A stretch of DNA of 64,000 bases from Streptomyces sp. NRRL F-525 (GTDB lineage Bacteria > Actinomycetota > Actinomycetes > Streptomycetales > Streptomycetaceae). Under the pieces are notes generated by a model. That model saw only the letters and a list, made by a program, of their open reading frames with translations, searched no databases and had not been told where the DNA came from. The position numbers were made by a program, and so were the translations under genes. Positions 18,021-26,357 of this stretch are shown here, in pieces (the first letter of the stretch is position 1; each line of letters begins with the position of its first letter). The DNA lies in NCBI RefSeq assembly GCF_000716605.1, contig NZ_JNXE01000010.1, positions 124,001 through 188,000 of the forward strand, given 5' to 3'.

Positions 18021-18731
18021 TCACTCGTGCAGCCCGCACTCGGTCTTCCCGCGCCCCGCCCAGCGGCCGGCGCGCGCGTCCTCGCCCTCCAGGACCCGGC
18101 GGGTGCAGGGCGCGCAACCGACGGACGCGTAGCCGTCCATCAGCAACGGGTTGGTCAGCACGCCGTGTTCGGCGACATACGCGTCCACGTCGTCCTGGGT
18201 CCAGCGGGCGATGGGGGAGACCTTGACCTTCTGGCGCTTCTCGTCCCAGCCGACGACCGGGGTGTTGGCCCGGGTCGGGGACTCGTCGCGGCGCAGCCCG
18301 GTCGCCCAGGCCGCGTACTTGGTCAGGCCCTGCTCCAGCGGCTGGACCTTGCGGAGCTTGCAGCACAAGTCCGGGTCGCGGTCGTGCAGTTGGGGGCCGT
18401 ACTCGGCGTCCTGCTCGGCGACGGTCTGGCGCGGGGTGAGCGTGATGACGTTGACGTCCATCACGGCCTCGACCGCGTCCCGGGTACCGATGGTCTCGGG
18501 GAAGTGGTAGCCGGTGTCGAGGAACACCACGTCGACACCGGGCATCGCGCGGGAGGCGAGGTGGGCCACCACCGCGTCCTCCATCGAGGAGGTCACGCAG
18601 AACTGCTTGCCGAACGTCTTCACCGCCCACTGGAGGATCTCCAGCGCGGAGGCGTCCTCCAGGTCGCGGCCCGCCTGTTCGGCCAGGGCTTTCAAGTCGT
18701 CGGTGGGGCGCGCTTTCTGAGTCGTCGTCAT
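18021..18731 (-). CDS. cysH: Adenylylsulfate reductase (CysH, iron-sulfur type)
   Basis: The 236-residue protein has the PP-loop-like fold (VVFLDTGYHFPETIGTRDAV). Two cysteine pairs, DLCCKLRK and GCAPC, bind a [4Fe-4S] cluster in the assimilatory reductases that prefer APS. The C-terminal KTECGLHE holds the catalytic cysteine. It reduces APS (or PAPS) to sulfite with thioredoxin. ATG 18731 overlaps the stop of the small upstream gene (ATGA). Confidence 0.93.
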   Translation of the reverse strand: MTTTQKARPTDDLKALAEQAGRDLEDASALEILQWAVKTFGKQFCVTSSMEDAVVAHLASRAMPGVDVVFLDTGYHFPETIGTRDAVEAVMDVNVITLTPRQTVAEQDAEYGPQLHDRDPDLCCKLRKVQPLEQGLTKYAAWATGLRRDESPTRANTPVVGWDEKRQKVKVSPIARWTQDDVDAYVAEHGVLTNPLLMDGYASVGCAPCTRRVLEGEDARAGRWAGRGKTECGLHE

Positions 18732-18907
18732 ATCTCGTCTCCCCCTGCGTCGGTCTGCCGGAGCCCCCGGGCGAGGAGCCCGAGGAACTTCAGCTGAAAG
18801 GCCCGATTGCATGCCGCGCATTCCCACGCGCCATGGCCCTGCTCGCTGGGACGCAGGTCCTCGTCGCCGCAGTAGGGGCAGTAGAAGGGGGCGGCCCGCT
18901 CGCTCAT
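18728..18907 (-). CDS. 59-residue zinc-ribbon-like protein between sir and cysH
   Basis: ATG 18907 has a very strong ribosome site (AAGGAGG). The protein has two Cys pairs, FYCPYCGDEDLRP and WECAACNRAFQLKF, a typical four-cysteine zinc ribbon or rubredoxin-like knuckle. It ends at TGA 18728-18730, overlapping the cysH ATG. Its position between the sulfite reductase and APS reductase genes, coupled to the latter, points to a partner or assembly role in sulfur reduction. The position matches a small gene that I recall in the corresponding Streptomyces coelicolor locus. The function is not known. Confidence 0.85.
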   Translation of the reverse strand: MSERAAPFYCPYCGDEDLRPSEQGHGAWECAACNRAFQLKFLGLLARGLRQTDAGGDEI

Positions 18908-18938
18908 GGCCCCTCCTTTCGCTGTCGTTCGCTGCCGC

Positions 18939-20636
18939 TCACGACAGTGCCTCCTCGGAGGCGCGGGTCGCCCAGACGGCGAAGCGCTCGCCGTCCTCGC
19001 GCTCCTGCTGGAACCGGGTGAGGACCCGCTCGACGTAGTCGGGCAGTTCCTCCGAAGTGACCTTCAGGCCACGGACCTTGCGGCCGAAACCGGCCTCCAG
19101 ACCGAGGGCGCCGCCGAGGTGCACCTGGAAGCCCTCGACCTGCTCGCCCTCGTCGTTGAGGACCAACTGGCCCTTGAGACCGATGTCCGCGACCTGGATA
19201 CGGGCGCAGGCGTTCGGGCAGCCGTTGATGTTGATGGTGATCGGCTCGTCGAACTCCGGGATGCGGCGCTCCAGTTCGTCGATGAGCGTGATGCCGCGCT
19301 GCTTGGTCTCGACGATCGCGAGCTTGCAGTACTCGATGCCGGTGCAGGCCATGGTGCCGCGCCGGAAGGGGGAGGGCTTGGCGGTGAGGCCGAGCGCTTC
19401 GAGACCCTCGACCAGAGAGTCGATCTGCCCTTCCTCGACATCGAGCACGATCATCTTCTGCTCGACGGTGGTGCGCAGCCGGCCCGAGCCGTGCGCCTGG
19501 GCCAGTTCGGCGATCTTCGTGAGCGTGGTGCCGTCGACGCGGCCGACGCGCGGGGCGAAACCGACGTAGAACAGGCCGTCCTGCTGGCGGTGGACGCCGA
19601 CGTGGTCGCGCCAGCGGGCGACCGGCTGGTCGGGGGCGGGGCCGTCGATCAACTTCCGCTTGAGGTAGTCGTCCTCGAGGATCTGGCGGAACTTCTCGAT
19701 GCCCCAGTCGGCCACCAGGAACTTCAGGCGGGCGCGGGTGCGCAGCCGTCGGTAGCCGTGGTCGCGGAAGATCGAGATGACGCCCTCGTAGACGTCCGGG
19801 ACCTCGTCCAACGGGACCCAGGCGCCGAGGCGTTGGCCGATCTTCGGGTTGGTGGAGAGGCCGCCGCCGACCCAGACGTCGAAGCCGGGGCCGTGCTCGG
19901 GGTGGTGCACGCCGACGAAGGCGATGTCGTTGATCTCGTGCGCCACGTCCAGCAGCGGCGAGCCGGAGATCGCGGACTTGAACTTGCGGGGCAGGTTCGA
20001 GAAGTCCTTGTTGCCGATGATCCGGCGGTGGATCTCGTCGATCGCCGGGGTGCCGTCGATGATCTCGTCCTCGGCGATGCCCGCGACGGGCGAGCCGAGG
20101 ATCACGCGGGGCGTGTCGCCGCAGGCCTCGGTGGTGGAGAGACCGACCCCTTCGAGGCGGTTCCAGATCTCGGGCACGTCCTCGATGCGGATCCAGTGGT
20201 ACTGCACGTTCTGCCGGTCGGTGAGGTCGGCCGTGCCGCGCGCGAACTCCTGCGAGATCTCGCCGATCACGCGGAGCTGGTCCGTGGTCAGCCGGCCGCC
20301 GTCGATGCGGACGCGCAGCATGAAGTACTTGTCGTCCAGCTCCTCCGGCTCCAGGATCGCGGTCTTGCCGCCGTCGATCCCGGGCTTGCGCTGGGTGTAC
20401 AGCCCCCACCAGCGCATACGGCCGCGGAGGTCGTTCGGGTCGATCGAGTCGAACCCGCGCTTGGAGTAGATCGTCTCAATGCGTGTCCGCACATTGAGAC
20501 CGTCGTCGTCCTTCTTGAACTGCTCGTTGCCGTTCAGGGGGGTGAAGTGTCCGGCGGCCCACTGACCCTCACCGCGGTGACGGCTCACCTTGCGGCGGGG
20601 CGCTGCGGCTGCAGGGTTCTCGGGGGTGGCGGCCAT
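18939..20636 (-). CDS. sir: Ferredoxin-type sulfite reductase (nitrite/sulfite reductase family)
   Basis: The 565-residue protein has the two-fold siroheme reductase layout. The cluster and siroheme ligands are ACTGIEYCK (C-x5-C) and NGCPNACAR (C-x3-C), at about residues 440-490. Arg/Lys-rich substrate motifs such as TDRQNVQYHW and RRGTMACTG are present. It would reduce sulfite to sulfide with six electrons from ferredoxin. Its placement with cysH, cysC, cysD and cysN favours sulfite over nitrite. It is the first large gene of the operon, preceded by the leader peptide, and GGAGG lies 10 nt before ATG 20636. Confidence 0.93.
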   Translation of the reverse strand: MAATPENPAAAAPRRKVSRHRGEGQWAAGHFTPLNGNEQFKKDDDGLNVRTRIETIYSKRGFDSIDPNDLRGRMRWWGLYTQRKPGIDGGKTAILEPEELDDKYFMLRVRIDGGRLTTDQLRVIGEISQEFARGTADLTDRQNVQYHWIRIEDVPEIWNRLEGVGLSTTEACGDTPRVILGSPVAGIAEDEIIDGTPAIDEIHRRIIGNKDFSNLPRKFKSAISGSPLLDVAHEINDIAFVGVHHPEHGPGFDVWVGGGLSTNPKIGQRLGAWVPLDEVPDVYEGVISIFRDHGYRRLRTRARLKFLVADWGIEKFRQILEDDYLKRKLIDGPAPDQPVARWRDHVGVHRQQDGLFYVGFAPRVGRVDGTTLTKIAELAQAHGSGRLRTTVEQKMIVLDVEEGQIDSLVEGLEALGLTAKPSPFRRGTMACTGIEYCKLAIVETKQRGITLIDELERRIPEFDEPITININGCPNACARIQVADIGLKGQLVLNDEGEQVEGFQVHLGGALGLEAGFGRKVRGLKVTSEELPDYVERVLTRFQQEREDGERFAVWATRASEEALS

Positions 20637-20765
20637 GTTTCTACGTCCTCCGGGACAGGCGGGTGATCGGCTCTGACCTGCGTGTACGGGCGCATGCGGG
20701 CATACGCGCGCGTCTTTGCGCAGTATGAGGCAGATACGGGGAAAACCGGCGGTGCTGCGGCTCGG

Positions 20766-20849
20766 CTAGCCCGCCGGACAGATGGCGCTGGACATGCGGC
20801 CGAGGTCGACGTGCCGCCGACTCACCAAGGCAATTCCAGTTCCGGACAT
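20766..20849 (-). CDS. 27-residue leader peptide upstream of sulfite reductase
   Basis: The peptide starts MSGTGIALVSRRHVDLGRM and ends SSAICPAG-stop. The HVDLGR...C pattern is the one I recall from the actinomycete leader-peptide family placed before sulfur-assimilation genes. The stop is 129 nt before the sir start. Its late cysteine codon fits a cysteine- or translation-dependent attenuator, although the stem-loop partners were not resolved by eye. It is the likely control point for the whole cys operon. Confidence 0.82.
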   Translation of the reverse strand: MSGTGIALVSRRHVDLGRMSSAICPAG

Positions 20850-20871
20850 GACGGAAGCGTGTCACGGCGTT

Positions 20872-20886
20872 CTGGACACAGTCCAG
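20872..20886. promoter_or_regulatory. Palindromic operator candidate CTGGACacaGTCCAG
   Basis: A perfect 6-bp inverted repeat with a 3-bp centre lies 23-37 bp before the leader peptide ATG, extended by partial matches outside. The position suits a repressor site overlapping the sulfur operon promoter. The regulator is not encoded nearby. Confidence 0.45.
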
Positions 20887-20902
20887 CTTCGTCCGCCATG
20901 CG

Positions 20903-20937
20903 GACACCCTGGTCCCGCTATGTGAGACGAGGGTGTC
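20903..20937 (-). terminator. Hairpin after the acetyltransferase gene
   Basis: GACACCCT pairs perfectly with AGGGTGTC across a 19-nt loop, beginning 40 nt after the acetyltransferase stop. It probably ends that transcript before the sulfur operon promoter. Confidence 0.45.
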
Positions 20938-20976
20938 ATCGGTCACAAGCCGCGCACGCTGTCTTGTCGGCGCAGG

Positions 20977-21549
20977 TCAGGCAGGGTAGGCCCCCGGCCA
21001 GGGACCCGGCGTGGTCACCAGTGTCACTTCCTCGACCTGCGTGTCGTAGAGCTTGAAGCCCCGGCGCTGGTAGTTGTCCATCGCGTGCACCCCGTCCAGG
21101 CTGCAGGTATGCACCCACACGCGGCTGGTCGGCGCCCGCCCCGGCCGGCGGTCCGCGAGGTCCCAGGCACGGGCGGTGCCGTAGGAGAGGAGGTGGCCGC
21201 CGAGGCGGCGGCCGCGGAAGGCGGGGATCAGCCCGAAGTAGGCGATCTCGACGACGCCGTCGTCGTGCGCGTCCAGTTCCAGGTACCCGGCGGGCGTACC
21301 CCGGTCGTACACGACCCAGGTCTCCGTGCCCGGCCGGTCCAGGTACTCCTGCCACTGCGCGAACGTCCAACCGAGCCGGTCGATCCAGAGGATGTCCCCG
21401 CCCACGGACGCGTACAGAAAGCGGCTGAACTCGGGGGAGGGCACTTCGGCGCGGACGACCCGCACGTCTCCGTCCGGCGTGCTGGCCGGGAGGAGGTCGC
21501 GAGGGTCGGTCTGCTCCAGGAACCAGGTCGTCACGGGGGTGTTCGTCAT
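20977..21549 (-). CDS. GNAT-family N-acetyltransferase
   Basis: The 190-residue protein has the GNAT core: GTPAGYLELDAH in the central strands, VVEIAYFGLIPAFRGRRLGG as the acetyl-CoA pyrophosphate-binding motif (R-G-R-R-L-G-G), and the late NYQRRGFKLYD motif. It transfers an acetyl group from acetyl-CoA to an unknown amine. It lies on the same strand as the sulfur operon but is separated from it by a hairpin and a new promoter region. Confidence 0.8.
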   Translation of the reverse strand: MTNTPVTTWFLEQTDPRDLLPASTPDGDVRVVRAEVPSPEFSRFLYASVGGDILWIDRLGWTFAQWQEYLDRPGTETWVVYDRGTPAGYLELDAHDDGVVEIAYFGLIPAFRGRRLGGHLLSYGTARAWDLADRRPGRAPTSRVWVHTCSLDGVHAMDNYQRRGFKLYDTQVEEVTLVTTPGPWPGAYPA

Positions 21550-21594
21550 GCCCGTCAGGGAATCATCCGGTCAGGGGATCTGTCGATCAGCTGA

Positions 21595-22854
21595 TCAACC
21601 GAGCGAACTGTCGATCGAGTTGAGCGGGAGTGCGAACAGCATCCGTCCGGACACCGACCAGACCTCGCCGGTCTCCTGCCAGTAGGAGAGGGAGTCGGTC
21701 TGCGGGCCCCAGCACTGGTGCGTCTCGTCGGCCCCGCATTCGGTGGCCTTGGCGCCGTGCTCGTCCTGACGCCACATCGAGCCCCGGCCGCCGTCCGAAC
21801 CGGCCGCGCCGCCCACATACCAGGCGGACCCGTTCGCGAGGACGCCCCCGGCGCCGTCGACCTTCGTCGCGTACGCCTCGTCGGCCGTCGCGCGCCCCGC
21901 CGAGTCGGTGGCGAGCAGCCCCGGACGCGCGGGATCCCCGCTGAAGGAATACCGCCACAGCCGCTTCGCGCCGCTCGCGACCAGGCTGTCCGGCACCGTG
22001 CTCCGGTCGAGGGACAGACCCACGGGCCGTACGGCCGCCTCGTCGCCGCTCAGCCGGTACGACCCGACCGCGGGCAGCACATAGCGGTACCCGGCCGCCG
22101 ACCAGCCGTCACGCACCCGGCCGACCGCGCCGGCCGTCACCGTGGTGCGCTGGATGCGGTTCATGTCGTACACGTACAGCGCGTCACGCGTCCCGGTCGT
22201 GGTGGTGACCAGGAGCTTGTCCTCGTACCAGACCATGCCGGAGATCTTGGAGGCGAGCCCGCGGTAGTCACGGCCGCCATCGGTCGGTACGGCGAGGAGG
22301 GCCCAGGTGTAGCTGAGGTGCGCGGTGTCGGCGGCGTTCACGAAGGCGACCTTGGCCAGGCCGCGGGTGGTCGCGCTCCAGCCGGAGAGGATCACCCGGT
22401 TCGAGCCCCACCAGCCGTCCTCGTCGGCGTCGCCCGAGGTGGTCACCGAGCGGGGCGTCCAGGCCGGGTCGGCCGCGTCGCCGCTGTCCCAGCAGTACGC
22501 GCGGGTGGCCGCCGGTTCGACGGGCAGCGCCGACTTCTCGTCGGTCGTGCAGTCGGCGGCGTCACGCAGGGTGTGATCCGCGCTCTTCAGGACGGTGTCG
22601 ACGCCGACCGGGCGTCCCATCGCCGAGGAGAGCCGGTCCAGGGACCGCTGTGGCTCCAGATGCTCCCGCAGCTGCAACGCGCCGAGGTCGGAGGCCGAGG
22701 TGAGAGGCTTCAGCGCCCCGGGATCGGAACCGACCGTCGCCTGCGAGGCGCTGATCATCGTCGCGGCCGCGGTGAGGCCGAGCGCGGCCCCGGTCAGCAC
22801 GGCGCGCAGCGCCCTGCCCCGCTTGCGCCGGCGGTGTCGCCCACGTGCACTCAT
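21595..22854 (-). CDS. Secreted or membrane-anchored protein of unknown function
   Basis: The 419-residue protein has a strongly basic N-terminus (SARGRHRRRKRGRALR) and a hydrophobic segment ending near ATMISASQATVG, i.e. a signal peptide or signal anchor. The exported part has repeated aromatic/Gly strands such as WGSNRVILSGWSATTRGLAKVAF and DKLLVTTTTGTRDALYVYD, suggesting a beta-propeller-like fold. No catalytic motif is recognised. The start at ATG 22854 has GGGAGGACACT just before it. The function is unknown. Confidence 0.7.
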   Translation of the reverse strand: MSARGRHRRRKRGRALRAVLTGAALGLTAAATMISASQATVGSDPGALKPLTSASDLGALQLREHLEPQRSLDRLSSAMGRPVGVDTVLKSADHTLRDAADCTTDEKSALPVEPAATRAYCWDSGDAADPAWTPRSVTTSGDADEDGWWGSNRVILSGWSATTRGLAKVAFVNAADTAHLSYTWALLAVPTDGGRDYRGLASKISGMVWYEDKLLVTTTTGTRDALYVYDMNRIQRTTVTAGAVGRVRDGWSAAGYRYVLPAVGSYRLSGDEAAVRPVGLSLDRSTVPDSLVASGAKRLWRYSFSGDPARPGLLATDSAGRATADEAYATKVDGAGGVLANGSAWYVGGAAGSDGGRGSMWRQDEHGAKATECGADETHQCWGPQTDSLSYWQETGEVWSVSGRMLFALPLNSIDSSLG

Positions 22855-23099
22855 AGTGTCCTCCCGAGGCGAGCCAACTGCGCCTGGTGATCCGTGCGTT
22901 GACCAGGGAGCAGGTGGGGTGGCCCGTAGAGGGATGCTACGGCAGTCATGGCCGCCCCATGGGTAAGACCCCGCAAATATGCGGAAGATGCAGCCGGACG
23001 CGCCTTTTGCGCCACCTGTCCGCCACACCGCCCTGACCCGCGCCTCCGCCCCGGCCGCCCCCTCGCGTGCCCGCCGCGACAGCCAAACCGACTTCTCCG

Positions 23100-24386
23100 C
23101 TACGGCACTTGGGCCGACGTCCGTCCGCTGGTCACCCCGGGTGCCGTCGAGTGCGGCAGCAGCTCGCGCGGGTCGCCCGGCAGCAGCACCTCGACCTCGG
23201 CGTCCTCGCGGAAGCGGTACGGCCGGTGCTCCAGGAGCGCCCCGAGATAGCGCCGTACCCGCGACATCTCGGCACGCACCGTGACCGTGCGGCCGGGGTC
23301 GCCGAACATGTCCTCGGCCAGGGCGGCGGCGCTGCGGCCGCTGCGGTGCAGGGCCAGGAGGTAGAGCAACTCGGCGTGCCGCGGGCTCAGTTCATGGGTC
23401 CAGGAGCCCGCGCTGCCGTAGACCGTCACCGACCAGCGGCGCGGCAGGGCGAGGTCGAGGACGATCCGGGCGGTGCCGGGCACCGGTTCGTCGGCGGCGC
23501 GGACCAGCCAGCCCCCGGCCAGCGGCTCCAGGGAGCACAGCCCGAGCGACGGCAGCCAACGGCGGCCCCCGGAGGGCGACTTGGGCAGCGCGATCCGCTT
23601 CACGTACGGCATTCCGGTGACGGCGGCCGTCCAGCCGTCCCGGTCCACCACCAGGGCCCGGCCGCCGATGCGGGGCAGGATCGGCGCCGCCACCGCGCGC
23701 AGCCGCTCCAGCGAGGTCAGGTGCAGCTCGCGCAGCCGGGCCTCGGCGAGCTTGGCCACCGAGTCGACCCAGGCGAGGGTGGCCGGGTGCATGGTCTCCA
23801 GCGGGCCGCTGACATCGACGACACCGATCAGCCGGCCGTCCCTGGGGTCGGTGATCGGGGCCCCCGCGCAGGTGAACGAGGCCAGCGCGCGCGAGAGATG
23901 CTCCCCGGCGAAGACCTGCACCGGCCGCCGTACGACCGCCGGGGTGCCCACGCCGTTGGTGCCGATGACGTCCTCGCGCCAGTCGGTGCCGACCTCGATG
24001 CCGGCCTCGTCGGCCTTGCGCAGCACGGCGGCGCTGCCCTCCCGCCACAGCGCGCGGCCCTCGTCGTCGGCGACCAGCACGATGTGGTGGGCGGCGTCCG
24101 CGACCGACACCAGGCCCTCGCGCAGCACCGGCAGGACGTGCCTCAACGGGCTTGCGCCGCGCCGCCGTTCGACCTCCTCACGGGAGAGCAGCCCGGTGCG
24201 CAGATCGTGGTCGGGGCGGGTCCCGCCGCGTAACGCGCGCTCCCAGGACTCCTCGATCACCGGGCGCGGAGCGGTGCGGGCGCGCTGTCCGAAGGGCGTG
24301 GCGTACCGGGCGTCGCTCAGCATCCGGGCCGTCCGCGCCGCGTCGACGGTGGTGCGCCGCGGCAGTCCGGCCGGCGGGTTCGCCAT
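23100..24386 (-). CDS. GAF-domain transcriptional regulator (AcoR-like sensor, no AAA+ domain)
   Basis: The 428-residue protein starts with a helical segment and then a GAF sensor (VADAAHHIVLVADDEGRALW to WREDVIGTNGVGTPAV), as in the N-terminal half of AcoR-type activators. The sigma-54 ATPase is absent. Instead the C-terminus (LSPRHAELLYLLALHRSGRS to RAEMSRVRRYLGALLE) looks like a winged-helix DNA-binding domain. In Streptomyces such proteins usually control alcohol or aldehyde oxidation genes; here no aldehyde dehydrogenase is adjacent. GAGAAGG lies before ATG 24386. Confidence 0.75.
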   Translation of the reverse strand: MANPPAGLPRRTTVDAARTARMLSDARYATPFGQRARTAPRPVIEESWERALRGGTRPDHDLRTGLLSREEVERRRGASPLRHVLPVLREGLVSVADAAHHIVLVADDEGRALWREGSAAVLRKADEAGIEVGTDWREDVIGTNGVGTPAVVRRPVQVFAGEHLSRALASFTCAGAPITDPRDGRLIGVVDVSGPLETMHPATLAWVDSVAKLAEARLRELHLTSLERLRAVAAPILPRIGGRALVVDRDGWTAAVTGMPYVKRIALPKSPSGGRRWLPSLGLCSLEPLAGGWLVRAADEPVPGTARIVLDLALPRRWSVTVYGSAGSWTHELSPRHAELLYLLALHRSGRSAAALAEDMFGDPGRTVTVRAEMSRVRRYLGALLEHRPYRFREDAEVEVLLPGDPRELLPHSTAPGVTSGRTSAQVP

Positions 24387-24628
24387 GGGTCCTTCTCTCC
24401 GGTCCCGTATCGACGGCTGTTCTCGTGCCGGCTGTTCGTCTCGTATCGACTGTTGGTCTCATAGTGCCGCTCCGCGGTGACGGAGGGAGACAGTCCGGAC
24501 ACAGAAGCGGCCAAGTTGCAACCCTCTGCAACCCTGGTGAACAGCCGTACGGTGTCTGAAACTTGTCCCAGCTGCGAGGGTGGTGCCGTGTCGGCGCAGC
24601 ACCACCCTCGCGTTGTGCCGGTGGCGGC

Positions 24629-26263
24629 TCAGACCGCCGGCCGGGCCCGTTCCGCGATCGACGTGAGGTCCAGGCTCGGCGGCAGCGTGCCGAACGCGGA
24701 GCCCCAGTCGCCGCCCAGCCGCGAGGCGCAGAACGCGTCGGCGACCTCCGGCGGAGCGTGCTGGACGAGCAGTGCCCCCTGCAGCACCAGCGCCATCCGC
24801 TCGACCACGCGCCGGGCGCGGCCCTCGATACCGTCCAGGTCGGCGAACTCGGCGAGCAGGTTCTTCATCGCCCCGTCCAGCCGGTGATCGGCGCCGCGCA
24901 CCCGGCCGACCTCCACGAGGAAGGCGTTCAGCGCCTGCGGCTCGCGCTGCAACGCCCGCAGGACGTCGAGGGCTTGGATGTTTCCGGCGCCCTCCCAGAT
25001 CGAGTTGAGCGGTGACTCCCGTACCAGTCGCGGCAGTCCGGACTCCTCGACGTATCCGTTGCCGCCCAGGCACTCCGCCGCCTCGACCGCGACCGGTGAA
25101 CAGCGCTTGGTCACCCAGTACTTGGCGGCCGGGACCGCCAACCGCAGGAACGCCAGCTCCTGTTCGCCTCCGTCGTCGTAGGCCGCCGCGAGCCGCAGCG
25201 CGAGCGTGGTGGCCGCCTCCGACTCCAGGGCGAGGTCGGCCAGGACGTTGCGCATCAGCGGCTTGTCCATGAGCTTGCCGCCGAACGCCTCGCGGTGGGC
25301 GGCGTGATGGACGGCCTGCGCGACGGCCTGCCGCATCAGACCGGCCGAGCCCAGCACACAGTCGAGCCGGGTCGCCGCGACCATCCCGATGATGGTCCGC
25401 ACCCCGGCCCCTTCGTCCCCGACCCGGCGCGCCCAGGTGCCGTCGAACTCGACCTCGGCGGAGGCGTTCGACCGGTTGCCGAGCTTGTCCTTGAGGCGCT
25501 GCAGGAGGAACACGTTGCGGGTGCCGTCCGCCAGCACGCGGGGGACCAGGAAGCAGGTGAGCCCGCCCGGTGCCTGTGCGAGCACGAGGAAACCGTCGGA
25601 CATGGGCGCCGAGCAGAACCACTTGTGGCCGGTCAGCTCGTACGTCCCGTCCTCGGCGAGCGGGCGCGCCTCCGTCGTGTTGGCGCGGACGTCGCTGCCG
25701 CCCTGCTTCTCCGTCATCCCCATCCCGAAGACCGCTCCGGCCTTGAGATGGGCGGGCCGCAGCTCACGGTCGTAGACCATCGAGGTCAGCCGGGGCTCCC
25801 ACTCGGCGGCGAGCGCCGGGTCGGCGCGCAGGGCGGGGACCGCCGCGTGAGTCATCGACAGGGGGCAGCAGTTGCCCGCCTCGACCTGGGTCCAGACGAG
25901 GAAACCGGCGGCCCGCCGCACATGTCCGGCGGGGCGGTTCCAGGCGGCGGTCAGCCCGGCCGACACACCCTTGCCGAGCAGCCGGTGCCAGGCCGGATGG
26001 AACTCGACCTCGTCGATCCGGTGGCCGTAGCGGTCGTGGGTGCGCAGGCCCGGGGGGTTGTCGTTGGCCTGCGCACCCCACTCCTGGAGCTGGGCCGAGC
26101 CGGCGGCGCGGCCCAGCGCGGAGAGGTCGTCGTGGACCTCGTCCAGCAGTCCGGGCGGTGTGTGCCGTTCGACCGCCTCCGTCAGGACGCGGTCGGCGGT
26201 GAAGACGTCGTATCCGACCAGTGGGGGAGTCTGGTTCGTCACGGTGTGGGTGGTGCGTGCCAT
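24629..26263 (-). CDS. AidB-like acyl-CoA dehydrogenase family protein
   Basis: The 544-residue protein matches the AidB branch of acyl-CoA dehydrogenases. It has an N-terminal extension with NQTPPLVGYDVFTADRVLTE, FGMGMTEKQGGSDVRANTT in the FAD-binding middle domain, and ECLGGNGYVEESGLPRLVRE plus SIWEGAGNIQALDVLRAL in the C-terminal helical domain. AidB proteins bind FAD and double-stranded DNA and are linked to protection from alkylation; a metabolic dehydrogenase role remains possible. It has a close -10 element and is transcribed alone. Confidence 0.88.
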   Translation of the reverse strand: MARTTHTVTNQTPPLVGYDVFTADRVLTEAVERHTPPGLLDEVHDDLSALGRAAGSAQLQEWGAQANDNPPGLRTHDRYGHRIDEVEFHPAWHRLLGKGVSAGLTAAWNRPAGHVRRAAGFLVWTQVEAGNCCPLSMTHAAVPALRADPALAAEWEPRLTSMVYDRELRPAHLKAGAVFGMGMTEKQGGSDVRANTTEARPLAEDGTYELTGHKWFCSAPMSDGFLVLAQAPGGLTCFLVPRVLADGTRNVFLLQRLKDKLGNRSNASAEVEFDGTWARRVGDEGAGVRTIIGMVAATRLDCVLGSAGLMRQAVAQAVHHAAHREAFGGKLMDKPLMRNVLADLALESEAATTLALRLAAAYDDGGEQELAFLRLAVPAAKYWVTKRCSPVAVEAAECLGGNGYVEESGLPRLVRESPLNSIWEGAGNIQALDVLRALQREPQALNAFLVEVGRVRGADHRLDGAMKNLLAEFADLDGIEGRARRVVERMALVLQGALLVQHAPPEVADAFCASRLGGDWGSAFGTLPPSLDLTSIAERARPAV

Positions 26264-26269
26264 GGCTGG

Positions 26270-26275
26270 AACCTA
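26270..26275 (-). promoter_or_regulatory. Leaderless-type -10 element TAGGTT
   Basis: On the minus strand TAGGTT lies 6 nt before ATG 26263 of the AidB-like gene, supporting that start. Confidence 0.4.
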
Positions 26276-26357
26276 CCCGTGGGGACGGCGGTGGTCGGGA
26301 TCTCCACTGCGCGGCAGCTGTGGAGATCCACCCTGGCACAAGTGCCCACCGCCGACG

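Noticed and set aside
18906..20666. A 586-codon open frame opposite the sulfite reductase gene
   Set aside because: It is the antisense shadow of a gene with full siroheme and cluster motifs; its composition (Val/Asp/Arg/Gly-rich, no motifs) is typical of such shadows.
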